11,005 nucleotides of DNA. Origin: Caldifarciminota bacterium. GTDB taxonomy: Bacteria; WOR-3; Hydrothermia; UBA1063; CAJXJZ01. The position numbers and the translations under genes were made by a program. The notes below the pieces were generated by a model, which saw only the letters and a program-made list of their open reading frames with translations, searched no databases and was not told the origin of the DNA. Every line of letters begins with the position of its first letter. Within the stretch, counting starts at the first letter, position 1. Location: positions 1 to 11,005 of the forward strand of contig JALTEL010000106.1 in the NCBI GenBank assembly GCA_027073945.1, written 5' to 3'. Shown in pieces: positions 7,841 to 11,005 of the stretch.

Positions 7841-9148
7841 TTATTTACCAACAAAAAGTTTGTACATATTCGTTATCAAAGCACCACTTCCATTGCCCTG
7901 CAGTGTCGGATTGTCTGGCACTGATTCCGGACCGTCATAGTGGTCACCACCTGCTACAATAGCGACTATTTTTATACTGGCACCAGCAGGGGACGTACCT
8001 CCAAACAGGAGATTAAGCGGAATAGCTGCCTCAACAGCTCCCGGACTACCGGCAGTGAGTGTGGAAGCCATTTCAATGCTGCCCATTATATCGGTTGTTG
8101 TGTAATCCAGGTTGATTCTTCTTGCTCCGGAATCACCCGTCTGTTGTGCAAGCACATATTGAGGAGCGGACGTGTCTGGGAATGTAAACAACCTCGGATA
8201 GAAATCAATGGAATCGGCATTGGTTGTACCAAAACCTGCAAGGCTGTCCGCATGTATATAAACGAGTACAACATTATAATCGTTTATCTCTGCGGCAATT
8301 CCGATATACAAGGTGTTATTTATTATCTTTGCATACAGCGAGCCAAGATCGCCATCGGAACCCCATTTACTATCACCCAGCGTATCATAAACAGCACAGG
8401 TATCCCAGTCCGACAGATTTCCGTCAACCACAATATTATTCATCTTTACAAGACTGATATTTACTGTAGCCGTGTCGTTGTTCACAACCACATCACTTAT
8501 GGTGTCAGGCGCATAACCCTGAGCACTGGCTATGAGTGAATATGTCCCATTGGGAATATTGGTAAGTGTATAGTTTCCACTGGCCGTATCGCTTTGAGTG
8601 CTTGTCACCTGTGCCCATGTGTTATCAAAAAGCTCAATAAGAGCCGAAGGGAAAGGCGCAGCGGGTACATTGGAGAATGAAACCTTACCTGTAACCGCCC
8701 CACCTGGAGCCGCATAAAAGGATATGCTGTAATACATTGTTTGTTCATTAAAAGTGAATTTCCAGAATCCGGGTTGAGTAATCGGCCCTGCGCTGATGTG
8801 ATTGCCTGTTCCGCCGTGTAGCAATTCGGCGTAACCGGAAAGCCCCGTATCAGCACCCTCGGTTCCAAAAGCGATGTCCCACGAGCTATTGGCAACAAAT
8901 TTAAACATTATACTGTCTTTCTGTCCCCCAAAATACTGAAGTTTTTGCCATGTCCAGTCTGATACAAGCTGCATACCCGTGCCCTCTATATCATCCAGAT
9001 TCCAGAGATTAAAATCACCAACAAGCTGCATGGAGTTGTATGATGTTTTGTATTCCTGACCGGACGGTATAAGCGATGGTCCGGGCTCTTTTTTAGCACA
9101 GCTAAGAAATATTAATGCCATGGAAATAAACAGATAAAAACCCTTCAT
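7841..9148 (-). CDS. Three-module starch-binding-like lipoprotein
   Basis: This 435-residue lipoprotein is predicted at the outer membrane. Signal peptide MKGFYLFISMALIFLSC ends at lipobox Cys17. Module 1 (about 37-147) contains QLVGDFNLW and FKFVANSSWDIAFG, then a GGTGNHI turn and an FWKFTFNEQTMYY strand, recalling SusE/SusF and pullulanase-type starch-binding sandwiches. Module 2 (about 150-235) is carboxypeptidase-regulatory-like: AVTGKV, GNYTLTNIPNGTYSL and ASAQGYAP. Module 3 (about 238-435) opens IVVDGNLSDWD and resembles glucodextranase C-terminal/CBM9/DOMON-like sugar-binding modules. No hydrolase catalytic domain is present, so binding rather than cleavage is inferred. The ATG at 9148 is preferred over a TTG at 9157, because AGGAGG lies nine bases before the ATG but touches the TTG. 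It sits in an operon with a CBM48-type lipoprotein and a beta-barrel, which supports a glycan-uptake or surface-binding role. Confidence 0.85.
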   Translation of the reverse strand: MKGFYLFISMALIFLSCAKKEPGPSLIPSGQEYKTSYNSMQLVGDFNLWNLDDIEGTGMQLVSDWTWQKLQYFGGQKDSIMFKFVANSSWDIAFGTEGADTGLSGYAELLHGGTGNHISAGPITQPGFWKFTFNEQTMYYSISFYAAPGGAVTGKVSFSNVPAAPFPSALIELFDNTWAQVTSTQSDTASGNYTLTNIPNGTYSLIASAQGYAPDTISDVVVNNDTATVNISLVKMNNIVVDGNLSDWDTCAVYDTLGDSKWGSDGDLGSLYAKIINNTLYIGIAAEINDYNVVLVYIHADSLAGFGTTNADSIDFYPRLFTFPDTSAPQYVLAQQTGDSGARRINLDYTTTDIMGSIEMASTLTAGSPGAVEAAIPLNLLFGGTSPAGASIKIVAIVAGGDHYDGPESVPDNPTLQGNGSGALITNMYKLFVGK

Positions 9149-9153
9149 ATCAA

Positions 9154-9522
9154 TCAACCTCCTTTTATAGGCTTGTAAAAGCGGAATGTATAATAAACTG
9201 ATATCAAATAAAATGGGATTAATTCCCTTCTTTTTCCATACATCTTTGCAGAGTAAATTCCCAGAAAAATAAAAAACAGAGGCAGGAAAGCAAACAGAGG
9301 AGCTATGTATAACATAAAATTTCTTACCATTGGCATTTTTTGAGCAAGTATAAAAAGGATTCTGGCAAATATAAAAACAAGAGCGGCCATAAGAAACAAC
9401 ATAACTCTGAGAATATCGTTACAACGAACAGGATTATCTTTCACCAAAACCCAGTAACCTGCAACTATGAAAGTTGATAGCATAATTGAAACTACGATTA
9501 ATATCCTATACAAACGCAACAT
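9154..9522 (-). CDS. Small three-helix membrane protein, unknown function
   Basis: This 122-residue hydrophobic protein is not recognised. Predicted membrane helices lie at about 5-27 (YRILIVVSIM...), 37-59 (ILRVMLFLMAALVFIFARIL) and 70-90 (MLYIAPLFAFLPLFFIFLGIY). They are separated by a short loop containing Cys34 and a basic QKMPMVRN loop, and followed by a basic GKRRELIP segment and a Tyr/Phe-rich tail ending IKGG. The last codons (GGA GGT TGA) supply the ribosome binding site of the next gene. The ATG at 9522 overlaps the preceding stop by one base (TAATG), so it is translationally coupled. Its place between two starch-binding lipoproteins suggests a supporting inner-membrane role, but nothing in the sequence gives a function. 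Confidence 0.8.
   Translation of the reverse strand: MLRLYRILIVVSIMLSTFIVAGYWVLVKDNPVRCNDILRVMLFLMAALVFIFARILFILAQKMPMVRNFMLYIAPLFAFLPLFFIFLGIYSAKMYGKRRELIPFYLISVYYTFRFYKPIKGG
9158..9163 (-). promoter_or_regulatory. Ribosome binding site that decides the lipoprotein start
   Basis: AGGAGG on the minus strand is nine bases upstream of the ATG at 9148 and directly abuts a TTG at 9157. The spacing favours the ATG, which also gives a cleaner signal peptide (MKGFYLF). The site is embedded in the last codons of the preceding membrane protein gene. Confidence 0.85.
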
Positions 9523-9923
9523 TATCTTACTCTCAAGAGAGAGTTCTGATAGCCTCCACTTGTCACAGTTTCCGGATTTGAAGGGTCAAGATACCATGTC
9601 TGCCCGTTGACCACATACTTGTATTGATAGCTCCCTGATTCAAGACTCAGAACAACTGACCATATCCCGTCATGAGCCTTTTTGTCACCATGTGTGCCAT
9701 CATCGTACATCCTTCCAATATGGGGATTGAAGACACCATCCTGTGTGCCGCACCATCTGTTAAAATCTCCGGCAACATTAACATACTTTGCGTAGGGCGA
9801 GTAAAATTCAAACATTATGCCACCCTGAACTTCATGCGGCTGCGGCAATCTTGGTTTAACCTGTCTCATAACTACACATCCTGATACCATTAAAATGGAT
9901 ATTAAAAATGCAATTCTGCCCAT
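9522..9923 (-). CDS. Single-domain CBM48/AMPK-type glycogen-binding lipoprotein
   Basis: This 133-residue lipoprotein has a signal peptide with lipobox VSGC (Cys16) and, after a short proline-containing linker, one early-set sandwich of the AMPK-beta/isoamylase N-terminal (CBM48) type at about 35-133. Landmarks are VNVAGDFNRW, a polar MYDDGTHGDKKAHDGIW loop (72-88) and SYQYKYVVNGQTWYLDPSNP. By alignment to mammalian AMPK beta, the four glucan-contacting positions appear conserved: Trp57, Lys102, Trp110 and Asn127. The Asp-rich loop resembles metal-binding loops of extracellular amylase-associated domains. The ATG at 9923 has AAAGGAGG seven bases upstream, lies inside the end of the beta-barrel gene and overlaps it by 22 bases. 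There is no catalytic domain, so the inferred role is alpha-glucan binding at the envelope. Confidence 0.9.
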   Translation of the reverse strand: MGRIAFLISILMVSGCVVMRQVKPRLPQPHEVQGGIMFEFYSPYAKYVNVAGDFNRWCGTQDGVFNPHIGRMYDDGTHGDKKAHDGIWSVVLSLESGSYQYKYVVNGQTWYLDPSNPETVTSGGYQNSLLRVR

Positions 9924-11005
9924 ATTTTAACCTCCTTTATGCTGCTCAGGCCATCCTCACCTGAAACCATGGCATTACCAAGACCTTTAAAATCATTTTT
10001 TAGCATATCTTCGGTTATGCCGTTATCCGTGAGATATTCTCTTCTTGCTCTGTATTCGTCCCTCAAGTTCAGGGGCCTTTTGCCATAACCTACGAGTAAC
10101 CTCGCATTGCGAGATAGATTGTAAGACAACTCAAGATATTTATCAAGAAAATCATTGTCAACCTTAAGATAGCTGCTTTTTACATGGAAATAACGTATGT
10201 CTGTAGAAAGTACAAATCTTTTCACGGGTATTTTCATAACATAATCAATTTCATCACTTCTTGGATTCTGATTTAAGGCATATCTCGCTGTTTTAAAAGC
10301 AAGCTTTGTATATATGCGCCACACAGGAACAAAACTTACGAAACTTGAGAACTCCATTCTGTGCCTGTATCCAAGCAGTGGATAGCTGTTATATGCAAGC
10401 CTTGCAATTTCCAGATTGTCAAATAACGCATTCCATGTCGTATTGGTAGAATCGGCATCTTGCGAATAGTAAGAGATACTTATACCATATGCACTATCAG
10501 GATTGATAAATTCGCCATGCAGCGTTGAGAAAGCAATCTTATCTCCGATCTCGCTTTTGAACAACCTGTCAAACTTGTGCTGTTCCAAATCGAAATAAGT
10601 TTTGATTCCGCCCTTTTCTATACCCATCCTCATTTTAGAGAAGTTTGACCTCGGCCATTTTCTGCTCGTTTGAACCCAATTTGTCTTTGTGCCGTCCACA
10701 TCATACCAATCGGCTCTTCTTACCGTATTCCCTCTTAAAAACTGCACATATGCCGTTACCGGACCTTTATAGGAGAGGTCCCCTGCATAAAGGTATATAT
10801 CCGTATACGTATTAAAATGCAGATAGGTGCTGCTGTCAACAGTTTCACTATCTGGACTTATTACCTGATAATCCACGGAACATCCGTGATTTATCCTGTA
10901 AGTAGCCCCAAGATTGAATTTCCAGAACTTTTTATTAAGTCTGACATATCCTATGTCTTCACCTGAATTTATGTTATTTGCATAGAGAAGATAGATATTG
11001 CTGAA
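9902..11005 (-). CDS. Outer-membrane beta-barrel-like protein (N-terminus beyond window)
   Basis: The frame is open to the right edge, so only the last 367 residues are seen; a GTG at 10876 is not the start. The sequence is a run of amphipathic beta-strands with aromatic girdles and polar turns (for example YLHFNTYTDIYLYAGDLSY, YGISISYYSQ and MEFSSFVSFVPVWRIYTKLAF), rich in Tyr/Phe/Arg, with no hydrophobic helix. It ends KIWAELHF, and a terminal aromatic after an alternating strand is a typical outer-membrane insertion signal. I cannot assign a family; it does not look like a TonB-dependent SusC in the visible part (no plug seen). Its 3' end overlaps the CBM48-type lipoprotein gene by 22 bases, so the two are probably co-translated. 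A porin or barrel partner for the glucan-binding lipoproteins is plausible but unproven. Confidence 0.8.
   Translation of the reverse strand, partial: FSNIYLLYANNINSGEDIGYVRLNKKFWKFNLGATYRINHGCSVDYQVISPDSETVDSSTYLHFNTYTDIYLYAGDLSYKGPVTAYVQFLRGNTVRRADWYDVDGTKTNWVQTSRKWPRSNFSKMRMGIEKGGIKTYFDLEQHKFDRLFKSEIGDKIAFSTLHGEFINPDSAYGISISYYSQDADSTNTTWNALFDNLEIARLAYNSYPLLGYRHRMEFSSFVSFVPVWRIYTKLAFKTARYALNQNPRSDEIDYVMKIPVKRFVLSTDIRYFHVKSSYLKVDNDFLDKYLELSYNLSRNARLLVGYGKRPLNLRDEYRARREYLTDNGITEDMLKNDFKGLGNAMVSGEDGLSSIKEVKIWAELHF

Noticed and set aside
7940..8539. Open frame of about 200 codons on the plus strand opposite the three-module lipoprotein
   Set aside because: It is antisense to a well-supported gene, has low-complexity composition and an implausible residue mix, and no family resemblance.
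9149..9157. Start of the three-module lipoprotein at TTG 9157 (three residues longer)
   Set aside because: The Shine-Dalgarno AGGAGG directly abuts this TTG, while the ATG at 9148 has proper spacing and gives a typical lipoprotein signal peptide.
9902..10876. GTG at 10876 as the true start of the beta-barrel gene
   Set aside because: The frame stays open through the right edge and the upstream 43 residues (such as GYVRLNKKFWKFNLGATYRI) continue the same beta-strand pattern, so the start is outside the window.

Overview
The window reads almost entirely from the minus strand and looks like ordinary chromosome of a Gram-negative, AT-leaning bacterium. Several features point to the FCB side of the tree: lipoproteins with lipoboxes, a candidate outer-membrane beta-barrel, and a protein ending in a type IX secretion (T9SS)-like C-terminal sorting domain. 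The T9SS-type tail combined with starch-binding lipoproteins suits Bacteroidota or one of the uncultivated relatives (WOR-3/Stahlbacteria, Hydrothermae, Cloacimonadota-like). The phylum is an inference and was not tested. Stops are TAA, TAG and TGA, used normally.

In transcription order (right to left), the first block is a tight unit of six genes. It contains an outer-membrane beta-barrel-like protein cut by the window edge (9902-11005), a small lipoprotein consisting of one glycogen/starch-binding CBM48-type domain (9522-9923), a three-helix membrane protein of unknown role (9154-9522), and a larger lipoprotein with a SusE/F-like starch-binding module, a carboxypeptidase-regulatory-like module and a glucodextranase/DOMON-like module (7841-9148). 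The magnesium channel gene mgtE (6461-7837) and the family X DNA polymerase gene polX (4711-6444) follow. Genes overlap or lie 16 nt apart or less. The first four plausibly make an envelope module that binds alpha-glucan; mgtE and polX look like housekeeping genes sharing the transcript.

The second block has its own near-consensus promoter (about 4596-4624). It encodes an 874-residue exported protein of seven ~100-residue beta-sandwich repeats plus a T9SS-like tail (1942-4566), then a basic lipoprotein of unknown function (1114-1938). It ends at a hairpin-plus-T-tract terminator (1070-1099).

The third block is the ribosomal protein operon rplM-rpsI-rpsB (984 down to 1, rpsB cut by the edge), driven by another clear promoter (1014-1042).

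No tRNA, rRNA, insertion sequence, CRISPR array or phage gene was recognised. No gene-free stretch exceeds 150 bases. No wholly new system is evident. The most interesting parts are the starch-binding envelope cluster, the T9SS-type repeat protein with its lipoprotein partner, and several unusual gene junctions.
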